Of a stretch of 64,000 nt of DNA, positions 1 through 9,010 are shown one piece after another; position 1 is the stretch's first letter, and each line of letters starts with the position of its first letter. The notes beneath the pieces were generated by a model that was not told the origin of the DNA, ran no database searches, and was given only the letters and a program-made list of their open reading frames with translations. The translations under genes were made by a program, and so were the position numbers. The DNA comes from an uncultured Bacteroidales bacterium (lineage in GTDB: Bacteria; Bacteroidota; Bacteroidia; Bacteroidales; FEN-979), in assembly GCA_903926565.1 (NCBI GenBank), contig CAIYJU010000191.1:1-64000 (forward strand), in the 5' to 3' direction.

Positions 1-715
1 TGATCCATCCGGCACTGGTTCCTGCATATACATGCAATTCGCCGGCAAGGCCACAGGAGGTACACCAGATTTGCAACCCTACTGCAGGGCTGGCAATGGC
101 ATTTTGTTGTTCAGCCGTCATACGGGGAGGAAGAAAGCCCTGAGTGGTAGAGCTAACTTCAACTTTCGCGGAAGCGTTGGGGCTGGCAGTTCCTACGCCC
201 ACATTTCCGTTAAGCAATGTGTTGCCTGTTCCGCTGGGTGTAAGGGTAACATTTTGGTTGCTGCCGCCCGCAGCAAAGGTTAAAGCCGAAGTACCGGTTA
301 TGGAGCCGGTGGCGGTACCTGTACCGCCATTGGCAACTGCCAGAGTACCGGCAAGGGTAACGGTTCCGCTTGTTGTAACCGGGCCGCCGCTGCTGGTTAA
401 ACCGGTAGTTCCTCCCGAAACATCAATGCTGGTAACGGTTCCACCAATTTGCACCCAGGCCGAGCCTGTGTAATAATAGAATCCTGATGTGCCATCTGTT
501 TGGAACACCAACAACCCGGTGGCCGGGGTCGGAATGTTTCCTCGTTCAGCGGCTGTCATGCGCGGAACCAGTAAACCTTTGGATGTTGATTTTACATCGA
601 GTATGGCACTGCCATTAGGTGCCGTGTTGTCGGAATTGATACCCACGCTTTGGGCGAAGCTTGTGCCACTAAGAGTTAAAATTATAGCTACTAATAGCAG
701 AGTCCTTTTTTTCAT
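1..715 (-). CDS. Secreted surface protein with repeated PRMT-type motif, partial (C-terminus outside window)
   Basis: An open frame runs on the minus strand from an ATG at 715 to the window edge (238 codons, no stop). It starts with a typical signal peptide (MKKRTLLLVAIIL then a Ser/Thr/Gly stretch ending FAQ). Two copies of a motif follow: KGLLVPRMTAAERG...GLLVFQTDG near residues 45-75, and QGFLPPRMTAEQQ...GLQIWCTSCG near 195-225. Between them lies a Thr/Gly/Ser-rich, probably beta-structured segment (GTVTLAGTLAVANGGTGTATG). This arrangement is common in Bacteroidota surface or fibre-like proteins of unknown role; ligand and function cannot be told. A TAnnTTTG box sits about 100 bases upstream. 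The missing C-terminus would show whether a FISUMP-type or sorting domain is present. Confidence 0.75.
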   Translation of the reverse strand, partial: MKKRTLLLVAIILTLSGTSFAQSVGINSDNTAPNGSAILDVKSTSKGLLVPRMTAAERGNIPTPATGLLVFQTDGTSGFYYYTGSAWVQIGGTVTSIDVSGGTTGLTSSGGPVTTSGTVTLAGTLAVANGGTGTATGSITGTSALTFAAGGSNQNVTLTPSGTGNTLLNGNVGVGTASPNASAKVEVSSTTQGFLPPRMTAEQQNAIASPAVGLQIWCTSCGLAGELHVYAGTSAGWI

Positions 716-813
716 AAAAACTGGATTTGTTTTGATTTAAATTAGCGTTCGTAAGTTGGAGTTAAGTATTTATTTATCAGGGTACAAAAAGTGATTTCTG
801 AAAAAGATGCTGC

Positions 814-821
814 CAAAGATA
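814..821 (-). promoter_or_regulatory. Predicted -7 box (TATCTTTG) for the partial surface protein gene
   Basis: TATCTTTG on the minus strand matches the Bacteroidota -7 consensus TAnnTTTG exactly. It would give a leader of about 95 bases before the ATG at 715. The -33 element is not clear. Bases 716-972 otherwise hold no credible gene. Confidence 0.5.
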
Positions 822-972
822 AAATACAAATTGCCTGTTGCACCAATTTGTTTTATAAGTGCATAGGATTATTTTATAACTGCAAGAAAACTAATACCTG
901 GGGCCATCCCCAAAAGGTGCTTCGGTATCCTGAAAGGGCTGTTTTACTGAAGAATGGCTTTAGGGAATGGGA

Positions 973-1668
973 TCAACCTTTAAACCTCAAATGGTTGAAA
1001 ACCGTTTTTGCTTTTCGCTGCGAAACGGGAAGGTCGGTAATGCCATCGGCAAGCACCAATTTGGGGGATGTCCCGTTTTTTACCTTAACCACATGCTTTA
1101 GGTTCACGATAAAGGAGTGGTGGATACGGAAAAAAGTATCTGTCGGAAGACGTTTTTCAAAATACCTCAGGTTTTTCGAGGCCATCATTGTACTTTTGTT
1201 CAACAAAGTAAAAACCGAGTATGCCCCTTCGGATTGGATATACATGATATCGTCGAGTTTTATAATATGTTCGTTGCCAGCCCCAATGCTCAACTGCTTT
1301 TTATTTTCGTTGGATTTCCTGATGGCCTTTTCGACGGCTTCCGAAAAATCAGCATCACTAAATGGCTTGAGCAAGTAAAAAATAGCGCCTTTGTTCAATG
1401 CTTCCACAGCATATTGCGAATATGCAGTGGCAAAAATAACCTCAAAATTGAGATGCTCTATTTGTTGGATCACATCAAGCCCAAAGCCGCCTTTAATGCG
1501 GTTATCAAGAAAGACAACATCTACCACGTTATGGTTCAGGTAAGTAACCGCCTCCGACTTATTGTCGATAATACAATTAACCGCAATTTCGGGGAATAAA
1601 CGCTTTAACTTTTCTGCCAGCAAAGCCTGACCCGATAGTTCGTCTTCAACTATAACACATTTTATCAT
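973..1668 (-). CDS. LytR/AlgR-family response regulator (receiver + LytTR DNA-binding domain)
   Basis: 231 aa. Residues 1-120 form a receiver domain with the acidic pocket E8-D9-E10, probable phosphoacceptor D55 (VVFLDNRIKGG), and the conserved Lys in LLKPFS near 105. Residues about 130-228 form a LytTR DNA-binding domain (IKLDDIMYIQSEGAYSVF...RIHHSFIVNLKHV). It is the cognate partner of the sensor kinase just upstream, whose stop codon overlaps this ATG by 4 bases (1665-1668), so the two are translationally coupled. The regulon cannot be read from the sequence; LytTR regulators generally bind direct repeats upstream of targets. Family assignment is firm and the target genes are unknown. Confidence 0.92.
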   Translation of the reverse strand: MIKCVIVEDELSGQALLAEKLKRLFPEIAVNCIIDNKSEAVTYLNHNVVDVVFLDNRIKGGFGLDVIQQIEHLNFEVIFATAYSQYAVEALNKGAIFYLLKPFSDADFSEAVEKAIRKSNENKKQLSIGAGNEHIIKLDDIMYIQSEGAYSVFTLLNKSTMMASKNLRYFEKRLPTDTFFRIHHSFIVNLKHVVKVKNGTSPKLVLADGITDLPVSQRKAKTVFNHLRFKG

Positions 1669-4622
1669 AACGGCTTGATTATAAACAAAACCACAGTTCC
1701 AGTATGTTTATCAGGATTCAAATCGCGGATATGCATGTCCACCTGGATATTGTATTTTGCATGGAGCAGGTTTATTTTACGCTTTATCAATTCAATACCC
1801 AACGGGTTGTGGGCTATACTGCTGTTTATTTCTTTCGCCAGGGTTCGTCCAATTCCGTTGTCGCGGATTTCGATGTAAATATCAGTCTCCTTGCGGGAAA
1901 AATCAATGTTTAGCTCACAAGGATAGTCGGCATGTGTGATGCCGTGCAAAATGGCATTTTCGACCATGGGCTGTATAAGGATGGTAGGGATTTGAATCGG
2001 TAATAAATCATCCGGGCAATTTATCGTGTAACCGAACGAGCTTTCGAACCGGAGAAGGTGGATGTCGAGGTAATTACGGAGTGTTGTGATTTCATCCTTT
2101 ATGGAAATAAAATTTTTTTCGCTTTGTTCCAGGATATTACGTAAGAGTTTTGAAAAAGAGATGGCGAAATCTTCCGCTTTTTTTAACTTTTTGGAACTGA
2201 TGAGTTGGACAAGCACATTCATTGAATTGAAAATAAAATGAGGGTTCATTTGCACCTGAATGGATTTTAATTGCAATTCGCTTAAAGTAAGTCGTCTTTC
2301 AAGTTCCTGTTTTATCTTTTGTTTCTGTTTTATAAAGCGGTATCGGATGATTGCTGCCACAAGAAAAACGAACAGGAAAACCATGAATATCATGAAACCT
2401 GCCCGTTCGTATAAATAAGGTTCAATATAAAAATCGTAACTCACAAAGGCAGGGTTGGGGTCATTAAAGGCATCGATGGCCCGGATCAGCAGGTGGTATT
2501 TTCCTGGTTTAAGATTCGAGAATGTGATGCTTGTACCTTTTTGCGGCTTGCTCCATATGGCACTGTTGTCGCTAAATACCAGTTGAAATTGATAATACAC
2601 ATTGGCTGTTTCCGAAAACACAACCTTATTGAAACCGAACTGCAGGAACTGGATTTGCCGAGGCAAGGAATAGGGCTTGTCAACAACCAGGTTATCGACA
2701 AGCACCTCGGTAATTTTTAACTTATTATCATTTTGCCTGAACAGTTTCGACTTGTAGCGGGCAATCCCCTGAACCGAAGGAAAGTAGAAATCAAGGTGGT
2801 CGGAAGTCGCATAATTGTTCAGGAAACCTCCATTAAACTCGGGATTTAATAACCCTGATTGCATGCCAAACCGAAAAGGGATGAGATAGGTGATTTCGTC
2901 ATTTAAAAAACAGTTCAAAGCATCCTCATGCACCACCTGCAACCCATTGTTGGTGGTTATTAAAATATATCCGTATGCATCACGGGCCAACGTGAACATA
3001 TCGCTTCCCAGCATGTAACCAGGCTTTTGGAACAGTGAAATAAGCTTTTTACCGTTATAGCAATATAAACCTCCGCCATACGTCCCTATCCATATTTTTC
3101 CAGCGGCATCCTCATAAAAGGATCGGACATCAGTAGCATTTACCCCATTAGCTTTGTTAAAACGCAGGCAAATATTCCTGTTTTCATCGAGGACAATTAC
3201 ACCATCACTGCCACCCATCCAGATGTTTCCTTTTTTCGTTTCATAAATAGTGGTAATACGCATGTTGATTTTGTCGGGAAGATGCTCTTTTAATCGCGTA
3301 ATATCCGTCCCCTTTAATGCCCCCTCAGAAGTGCCTATCCAATAAACGCCTTTTGTGTCACGTAAAACGGCATGAATATTTCTGCCGATTACTGGAACAT
3401 GAACCAACATGCGGTTATCTACAGTTGAAAACAGGTACAGGCCATAGCCCCATGTGCCGGAAAAGAGGGTGTCGTTATAAACTGACAGGGTCGAAAATGA
3501 TGCTTTAAAATCAATTACACTCAGCGGCTTACCTGGCGATAGTTGCACTATCATTTTCGCTCCAGCGACAAAAATATTATTTCCTTTATATGGGACCAAT
3601 GAGGAGAAGGACCCAAAAAAGAGTGATTTTTTTTGGTAATAATTCTCAAACAACTTTTTTTGAAGTTTCAGCAAACCCTTGTTCCCTGTCCCAACAAACA
3701 AGCAATCGCTGCCACTGTCATAATAAATGGAGTTCAGCGAATTGGTAGGCAACAAATCGTTTTCCGAATACATTTCAACGCCCGCTTCCGAAACAACAAA
3801 CATCCCTGCATTGGAAATTATAATTGCTTTATGATCGACAACTTCCAAATCCTTTAAGAAAATATTTTTATTTGCAGTCAAATAGATTTCGGAAATGCCC
3901 TTTTGATCGTACAGGTATACCTTGTTGCTGCTCAACAAATAGGTTTTGTTCGTTTTGGTCTCGGTTTTTGCCGTCACCACCCTTTCGCGGACCAAAACCT
4001 TTTTTGCAAGGGTAGAGATCGAAAAAAGAAATGTTTGCGTTTGATCAGATATTAAAAAACTTCCATTACCCATATATCTAAGGAAAGTCGGATTGGCGAT
4101 GCCTGTTTCTATCACTTTTTTGGCATCTGTTTTCTGTTCTGCAAACTCCATGCTACCTGCCGAATCAATCACAGCCCATTGGTTTTCGCGAATGTCAACG
4201 GCGCTAAACCGGCCAATAATTTCAGGCTGAGAATCCAAAAGGAATAATTCACCCCTATCGTTATACCCAAGCGGTTGGGGATATTGATAATGGTAATACA
4301 GTTTTAAATAATTAAGTTCCCTATAAACCGGCTCGTTGCTATAAGGCACCATTTCGTACCCATTAAAGATCACCACGCCATTAGCCGTTGAAAAAAGCAG
4401 CTCCCCGGTAACCGGTTTTTTAACTATTGAGTTGATCTCGCTTTGAGGCAGTTGGTTGTCGGGGCCATAAGCGGTGATGGTAAATGGGAAATCGGTAAGG
4501 TTAGCTGCCGGATAAAACTGTCCGGCCAACTGTGCAAACGAAACCTGCCATAACAAGAGAAGAAGGATACCGACTATAAGGGCTCGAAAAGAAACTGACC
4601 AGCTATGATGATTCCGCTTCAT
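1665..4622 (-). CDS. Membrane sensor histidine kinase, LytS/YpdA type, with periplasmic propeller and Y_Y_Y domain
   Basis: 985 aa. An N-terminal membrane segment (about residues 12-30) acts as signal or anchor. Residues about 45-640 carry regulator-propeller-like repeats (for example VYWIGTSEGAL, NIWMGGSDGVI, KIWIGTYGGGLYCYNG), followed by a Y_Y_Y-like beta sandwich (about 650-735) and one transmembrane helix (about 742-760). The cytoplasmic part has the His_kinase motif NPHFIFNSMN with the probable phospho-acceptor H795, and a C-terminal HATPase domain with DNGIGRTLA. The layout is that of hybrid-like Bacteroidota sensors for extracellular ligands, but with no fused regulator: the response regulator is the separate gene downstream, overlapping by 4 bases. 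The ligand is unknown. Confidence 0.92.
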   Translation of the reverse strand: MKRNHHSWSVSFRALIVGILLLLLWQVSFAQLAGQFYPAANLTDFPFTITAYGPDNQLPQSEINSIVKKPVTGELLFSTANGVVIFNGYEMVPYSNEPVYRELNYLKLYYHYQYPQPLGYNDRGELFLLDSQPEIIGRFSAVDIRENQWAVIDSAGSMEFAEQKTDAKKVIETGIANPTFLRYMGNGSFLISDQTQTFLFSISTLAKKVLVRERVVTAKTETKTNKTYLLSSNKVYLYDQKGISEIYLTANKNIFLKDLEVVDHKAIIISNAGMFVVSEAGVEMYSENDLLPTNSLNSIYYDSGSDCLFVGTGNKGLLKLQKKLFENYYQKKSLFFGSFSSLVPYKGNNIFVAGAKMIVQLSPGKPLSVIDFKASFSTLSVYNDTLFSGTWGYGLYLFSTVDNRMLVHVPVIGRNIHAVLRDTKGVYWIGTSEGALKGTDITRLKEHLPDKINMRITTIYETKKGNIWMGGSDGVIVLDENRNICLRFNKANGVNATDVRSFYEDAAGKIWIGTYGGGLYCYNGKKLISLFQKPGYMLGSDMFTLARDAYGYILITTNNGLQVVHEDALNCFLNDEITYLIPFRFGMQSGLLNPEFNGGFLNNYATSDHLDFYFPSVQGIARYKSKLFRQNDNKLKITEVLVDNLVVDKPYSLPRQIQFLQFGFNKVVFSETANVYYQFQLVFSDNSAIWSKPQKGTSITFSNLKPGKYHLLIRAIDAFNDPNPAFVSYDFYIEPYLYERAGFMIFMVFLFVFLVAAIIRYRFIKQKQKIKQELERRLTLSELQLKSIQVQMNPHFIFNSMNVLVQLISSKKLKKAEDFAISFSKLLRNILEQSEKNFISIKDEITTLRNYLDIHLLRFESSFGYTINCPDDLLPIQIPTILIQPMVENAILHGITHADYPCELNIDFSRKETDIYIEIRDNGIGRTLAKEINSSIAHNPLGIELIKRKINLLHAKYNIQVDMHIRDLNPDKHTGTVVLFIIKPL

Positions 4623-4705
4623 CGGTTATTGTTTAAGCTGTATCAGGTTTAGTAAAAATGAATTAAATTGCAAATAATGTTTAAAAATGGATGCAATAAC
4701 AGTTT

Positions 4706-4713
4706 CAAATTTA
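4706..4713 (-). promoter_or_regulatory. Possible -7 box (TAAATTTG) for the sensor kinase operon
   Basis: TAAATTTG on the minus strand matches TAnnTTTG and lies between the yfhO-like stop and the kinase ATG. It would give a leader of about 80 bases. The sequence is AT-rich, so a chance match is possible. Confidence 0.35.
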
Positions 4714-4715
4714 CG

Positions 4716-7157
4716 CTATTCCCTTGACATTTTAACCATTTCTTTCAGCCCTATGCCTAGCAAAAGGAGTAACAGTAACAGCGAACTGACCATTGAAACT
4801 CTTTCTCCAATGGCATATACCCGGGGTTCGAAACGAAACTCCAGGTTGTGATTCCCGGCAGGCAACACCATCGACCGCAACACATAATTGGCCCGGAAAT
4901 GTGGCGTGAGCATTCCGTCAACGTAAGCGTTCCAGCCTTTAGGATACCAGATTTCTGAAAAGACAGCAAGCCCGGTACTACTGGAACGATAGCTATAGGT
5001 TAGCCTGTTGGGTGCATACGTCAGCAACCGGATCCGGTCGCTGGTGTCCCGGCCTCCGGTGAACCCTTTAAGCAATCCACTGAATTGCCTGTCGATAATA
5101 GCTACGGAATCAGGATTGAATCCGCCGAGAGCCGCAAGTTCTTCATCAGCATTCGCAACAACCTTGACGGCAGGAACAAACCACCCATTGCCCATTGCCC
5201 CCTGATTATATTGCGCCTCAGGTTGCCGGTCCTTGTCCGGCATAATAAAATATTTCACATTGAGCATATTCAGAACAGCCATATTGTTCTCCTTGATGTG
5301 CCGGTCCCAGAGTTCCTGGTACCTGCGCATTTTAACTCCGCTGTATCCCCCCAGTGACTTGTGAAAATAGGAGGTGGCGGGATCAATAAAGGGATTGGGA
5401 GAGGACAGGTTGAACACCCGGTAATCCGGATCAGGATCGCGCAATATCTGCAGGTCGGCTGAAGTGGGCTCATATGGCACCACCAGTGAGGAGGCTGAAG
5501 TAAAATTGTCATTGTTCAGGTATCTTTTACTTACCGTGAACATATCGGCAAGTATCAGCAGAGCCAGTGCAGGAGCCAGGTATGCCATCTTTATCTTACC
5601 TTTCATCACTCCCAGCAAAAGCAATGCAGAAAAAGTGATGAATATGAAACTGTTCCGTGCATCTGTCTGAAGCAGTTCCTTCCTGTCGGCCCTCACGGCA
5701 GCCATGAACCAGTCGGGATATTGGCGGCCAAGCTCCGCATCACCCGGTGAGACAAAATCAAAAAACAAGCCCGGAAAGGCGGCGAACAGCAGGCAGATCC
5801 CGCCTGTGATCCCAAACGCAATCTGAAGTGCCCGTTCATTCCTTTTCTTATCAGCCTGGTTCCCGAAAAACGCCTTCACTGCAAGCATTGCCATCAGGGG
5901 CATCGTGAACTCCGCAATGACCAGGATCATCGTAACCGCCCTGAATTTATTGTATCCCGGGAAATAGTCAAGAAACAAATCAGTGGCAATCATAAAATTA
6001 TGCCCCCAGGCAAGAATGATGGAGAGCAACGTGGCCGCAAGTAGCCACCATTTCAGATAACCCTTCACCACAAACAGTCCGAGGATGAAAAGAAAGCAGA
6101 TGATGGCACCGACATATACCGGCCCGGAAGTGCTGGGCTGATTTCCCCAATAATAGAGGTATGGCACTGGCTGACTGATAAACTGGCGGATCGTTCCCTC
6201 CTCAACACCATTATTCTGCATGGCTTTGACCAGCTCCGAGCTTTCTTTAACCTTCATTCCTGATGCGCCACCATACATATTCGGGATCAGCAGGGTCATG
6301 GTTTCCCCAATGCCGTAACTCCAGTGGGTGGCATAATCACGGTCAATCCCGGCTGTCCGGTTCTGCTTGTCGGTTGTCAGTTCCGATTTTCCCCGAACCG
6401 TAAACTTTGTATATTCAAGGGTAGCCCATAGTGTTGTTATGTTCGTAAGCACGGCAAAGACGACTGCCACTGCCAGAATTCCGCAAGCTTTAAAAAAAGG
6501 GAATGCCTCTTTTTCCCTGATGGACTGAAACAGCCTGAAAGCCAGGTACAACAGGATGATCATTGCCAGGTAATAGGTGATCTGGGGATGATTGGCCTTT
6601 ACTTCAAGCGAGAGAAAGATCGCAGTCAGGATGCCGCCGGCCAGATATTTTTTGCGAAGGGTAAGGATAACCCCTGCCATGACTGGCGCCATATAGGCAA
6701 TGGCATGAGCCTGCGAATTGTGCCCGACTTCAAGGATGATGAAGAAAAAAGAGGAGAACCCAAATGCAATAGCCCCGGCTATGGAGAGCCATGGGTCAAC
6801 TTTCATGGCCAGGAGCAAAATGAAGAATCCGATCATGTAAAGAAAAACGACGTTTGCCGGGTGAGGCAGCCCAAGGCTGAGGATCGTATCAATGTAACCT
6901 GTCAGGTTGCCCGGATAACGGGTAGAAACCTGGTAGGCCGGCATCCCTCCGTACATCGAGTTGGTCCAGAGCGGTTCCTGCCCGGTTTTATCCCTGAAAT
7001 CTGAAATCTCTTTGGACACGCCTTTGAAATTGACGATGTCGTACTGGTAAATCTTTTTCCCCTCGAGGAGCGGGTAAAAACAGACAAGGGTGATGCAAAG
7101 AAAAATAATTACTGCAGCACCATAAGGCAGCATTCTTTTTAACTCTGCGGCTTTCAT
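4716..7157 (-). CDS. YfhO-family polytopic membrane protein (copy 1)
   Basis: 813 aa from the ATG at 7157, four bases after the rlmF stop; an in-frame ATG further upstream would lie inside rlmF. There is a cytoplasmic N-terminus, then a dozen or so hydrophobic helices through about residue 540, a soluble domain (about 550-770) and a C-terminal helix (about 785-805). Family-typical blocks are TGQEPLWTNSMYGGMPAYQ (near 60) and VKANHPQITYYL (near 185). YfhO proteins belong to the GT-C-like membrane glycosyltransferase group; in Firmicutes they take part in lipoteichoic acid glycosylation, but the Bacteroidota substrate is unknown. A close paralogue lies at 30665-33145. Probably co-transcribed with rlmF, although the functions look unrelated. 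Confidence 0.85.
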   Translation of the reverse strand: MKAAELKRMLPYGAAVIIFLCITLVCFYPLLEGKKIYQYDIVNFKGVSKEISDFRDKTGQEPLWTNSMYGGMPAYQVSTRYPGNLTGYIDTILSLGLPHPANVVFLYMIGFFILLLAMKVDPWLSIAGAIAFGFSSFFFIILEVGHNSQAHAIAYMAPVMAGVILTLRKKYLAGGILTAIFLSLEVKANHPQITYYLAMIILLYLAFRLFQSIREKEAFPFFKACGILAVAVVFAVLTNITTLWATLEYTKFTVRGKSELTTDKQNRTAGIDRDYATHWSYGIGETMTLLIPNMYGGASGMKVKESSELVKAMQNNGVEEGTIRQFISQPVPYLYYWGNQPSTSGPVYVGAIICFLFILGLFVVKGYLKWWLLAATLLSIILAWGHNFMIATDLFLDYFPGYNKFRAVTMILVIAEFTMPLMAMLAVKAFFGNQADKKRNERALQIAFGITGGICLLFAAFPGLFFDFVSPGDAELGRQYPDWFMAAVRADRKELLQTDARNSFIFITFSALLLLGVMKGKIKMAYLAPALALLILADMFTVSKRYLNNDNFTSASSLVVPYEPTSADLQILRDPDPDYRVFNLSSPNPFIDPATSYFHKSLGGYSGVKMRRYQELWDRHIKENNMAVLNMLNVKYFIMPDKDRQPEAQYNQGAMGNGWFVPAVKVVANADEELAALGGFNPDSVAIIDRQFSGLLKGFTGGRDTSDRIRLLTYAPNRLTYSYRSSSTGLAVFSEIWYPKGWNAYVDGMLTPHFRANYVLRSMVLPAGNHNLEFRFEPRVYAIGERVSMVSSLLLLLLLLGIGLKEMVKMSRE

Positions 7158-7161
7158 ATGC

Positions 7162-8130
7162 TTAACTTTTCCATCTTGAATTTCGCCACACTCCCTGCTG
7201 TTCCTGGGTAAGAAAAGTCCAGGCAACCACCCTGCCCGATTTATTTCCCTGGCCCATCGGAATCGTCTTTACTTCAACGGCTTTCTCCTTTGCCAGTGCT
7301 TCGTAAACACCTTTCAGGTGCGATTGTTTTGAAATCAGTGTGGAGAACCAAAAACACGACTCAGCGAAGAATTTGCTCTGGCGCACCATATCCCGCACAA
7401 ATTTCTCCTCCCCTCCCTTGCACCATAATTCACTGTTCATGCCTCCGAAATTCAAAACGGGTTCAGTCACCTTTTGCGGGTTCAGGTTATTCAACTTTCT
7501 CAGTGTGCCAGCCTGCGCTTCAGCCAGGGAAGCATGAAACGGAGGGTTGCAAACAGACAAATCGAAGAGTTCATCAGGCTGGATAATCCCGAAAAAAAGA
7601 TCATTCGGCTGAGGCTGAAGGCGAACAACTGTTGATTCTTTTAAAGCAGGATTCTGTTCAATGATCTGATTCGCAGATTCGATGGCAACCGGATCAATAT
7701 CAGAACCGACAAAAGACCAGCCGTACTCCTTGTTCCCGATGATCGGATAGACGCAATTGGCCCCAATTCCAATATCAAGACACCTGGTTTTCAATCCTGT
7801 TGGAATTTTTCCAAAGTTTTTACTGCCCAATAAATCGGCGATATGATGGATATAATCAGCCCGGCCGGGAATGGGCGGACATAAATATCCCGGTGGAATA
7901 TCCCAGTTGCTGATACTATAAAAGTGCATAAGCAATGCCCGGTTCAGCATCTTCACCGCTTCCGGATCGGAAAAGGCAATTGATTCATCCTGGTACACAT
8001 TCAGGGTAACGAACGGAGACAATTCAGGGCACGTTGCAACAAGCGCTTTGAAATCATACCGCTCACGATGCCTGTTGCGCAGATGCAACCTGGTTTTTTC
8101 TTTGGGGTGGTCTTTCTTCTTCGGGAGCAT
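7162..8130 (-). CDS. rlmF: 23S rRNA (adenine(1618)-N(6))-methyltransferase
   Basis: 322 aa from the ATG at 8130. It aligns with E. coli RlmF along its length as recalled: HLRNRHRERYDF at the N-terminus, NWDIPPGYLCPPIPGRADYIHH, the SAM-binding CLDIGIGANCVYPIIG, catalytic CNPPFHASLAEAQ, and LNFGGMNSELWCKGGE. It methylates the N6 of A1618 in 23S rRNA using SAM. I prefer 8130 over the ATG at 8163 because a TAnnTTTG box (8144-8151) falls between them, so the longer form would start upstream of the predicted transcription start. The next gene begins 4 bases after its stop. Confidence 0.93.
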   Translation of the reverse strand: MLPKKKDHPKEKTRLHLRNRHRERYDFKALVATCPELSPFVTLNVYQDESIAFSDPEAVKMLNRALLMHFYSISNWDIPPGYLCPPIPGRADYIHHIADLLGSKNFGKIPTGLKTRCLDIGIGANCVYPIIGNKEYGWSFVGSDIDPVAIESANQIIEQNPALKESTVVRLQPQPNDLFFGIIQPDELFDLSVCNPPFHASLAEAQAGTLRKLNNLNPQKVTEPVLNFGGMNSELWCKGGEEKFVRDMVRQSKFFAESCFWFSTLISKQSHLKGVYEALAKEKAVEVKTIPMGQGNKSGRVVAWTFLTQEQQGVWRNSRWKS

Positions 8131-8143
8131 GATGATTTTTGAA

Positions 8144-8151
8144 CAAAGGTA
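8144..8151 (-). promoter_or_regulatory. Predicted -7 box (TACCTTTG) for rlmF-yfhO
   Basis: TACCTTTG on the minus strand, 13 bases before the ATG at 8130, implies a leader of under 10 bases and supports the shorter RlmF start. Confidence 0.55.
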
Positions 8152-8239
8152 GGATTTTTCCATTTTGTATCGCGATCATTGTTGGTATGAAATGGATCAT
8201 TTGATTCATCTCAGCATGGAATATTGTTGGATAAAAAAC

Positions 8240-8247
8240 TATCTTTG
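8240..8247 (+). promoter_or_regulatory. Predicted -7 box (TATCTTTG) of the microcompartment operon
   Basis: TATCTTTG is a perfect TAnnTTTG match about 105 bases upstream of the first shell gene. No good TTTG sits at the ideal -33 distance; TTG occurs at 8224-8226 and 8227-8229. The leader would begin near 8252 and include the structured repeat at 8278-8334. Confidence 0.55.
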
Positions 8248-8277
8248 CAACATAAAGTCCTTATTCACCGTGAAGAC

Positions 8278-8334
8278 GGCAAGATGCTAAAAAAACCGAT
8301 AGTTTTTCATTTAGTTGCTTCTTAGCACTTTTGC
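8278..8334. repeat. Imperfect inverted repeat in the leader of the microcompartment operon
   Basis: GGCAAGATGCTAA (8278-8290) faces TTAGCACTTTTGC (8322-8334), with a smaller AAAAAC/GTTTTT hairpin (8291-8307) in between. It resembles the inverted repeat at 13946-14050 and is probably a short intergenic palindromic element. If transcribed it folds in the operon's 5' leader. Confidence 0.5.
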
Positions 8335-8352
8335 GGTATAAAAGTAATAACC

Positions 8353-8976
8353 ATGATCGATTTAAGAACCTACATTTTCCTGGATTCACTGCAATTACAG
8401 ATGGCCTCTTATCTCTCAACAGTTTCAAGAGGATACCTTCCTGTGGCAGGGCAGGCGTGCTGTATCATAGAAATAGCGCCCGGAATTGAAATCAATACCC
8501 TCACCGACATCGCCCTGAAGGCGACCCGTGTAACACCGGGCATGCAGATCGTCGAAAGGGCTTATGGCATGCTGGAAGTCCATTCCGACAGCCAGGGCGA
8601 AACCAGGATGGCAGGCGAAGCGGTGTTGAAAGCCATTGACAAAATTGAATTTGACAGGATAAAACCTCGAATCCTGACAAGTCAGCTGATAAAAAATGTG
8701 GAAGATCACCATGCCCAGCTCATCAACCGGACAAGGATGGGGATGATGCTGCTGAGAGGCGACACGTTGTTTGTCCTCGAAGTTGAGCCCGCCGGATATG
8801 CCTATTATGCCGCCAATGAAGCTGAAAAAGCAGCCCATATCAACATCATCGACGTGATGGGATTTGGCAAGTTCGGCAGGGTCTATATCGGCGGTGAAGA
8901 AGCAGAAGTACTTGAATGTAAAACAATTGTAGAACAACGCCTGGCCGAAATATCCGGCAGGGAAGATTACAAATAA
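8353..8976 (+). CDS. BMC-T shell protein, CcmP/CsoS1D-like (tandem BMC domain)
   Basis: 207 aa. Two BMC domains in one chain: residues about 1-100 (YIFLDSLQLQMASYLSTVSRGYLPV...IEIAPGIEINTLTDIALKATRVTPGMQIVERAYGMLEVHSD) and about 105-205 (ILTSQLIKNVEDHHAQLINRTRMGMML...VEPAGYAYYAANEAEKA). The opening segment resembles CcmP/CsoS1D, the double-layered trimers whose large pore is gated. Family knowledge suggests a gated conduit for bulky metabolites or cofactors across the shell. First gene of a tight ten-gene operon; 34 bases separate it from the BMC-H gene. Class is firm by the two-domain length and motifs; the exact subtype comes from remembered family sequences. Confidence 0.88.
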   Translation: MIDLRTYIFLDSLQLQMASYLSTVSRGYLPVAGQACCIIEIAPGIEINTLTDIALKATRVTPGMQIVERAYGMLEVHSDSQGETRMAGEAVLKAIDKIEFDRIKPRILTSQLIKNVEDHHAQLINRTRMGMMLLRGDTLFVLEVEPAGYAYYAANEAEKAAHINIIDVMGFGKFGRVYIGGEEAEVLECKTIVEQRLAEISGREDYK

Positions 8977-9010
8977 AACATAAACCACTAATCAAATAGG
9001 AGAAATAATC

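Noticed and set aside
791-1378. 195-aa open frame on the plus strand across the response regulator 3' end
   Set aside because: Mostly antisense to the LytTR domain; the upstream part has no recognisable coding signal.
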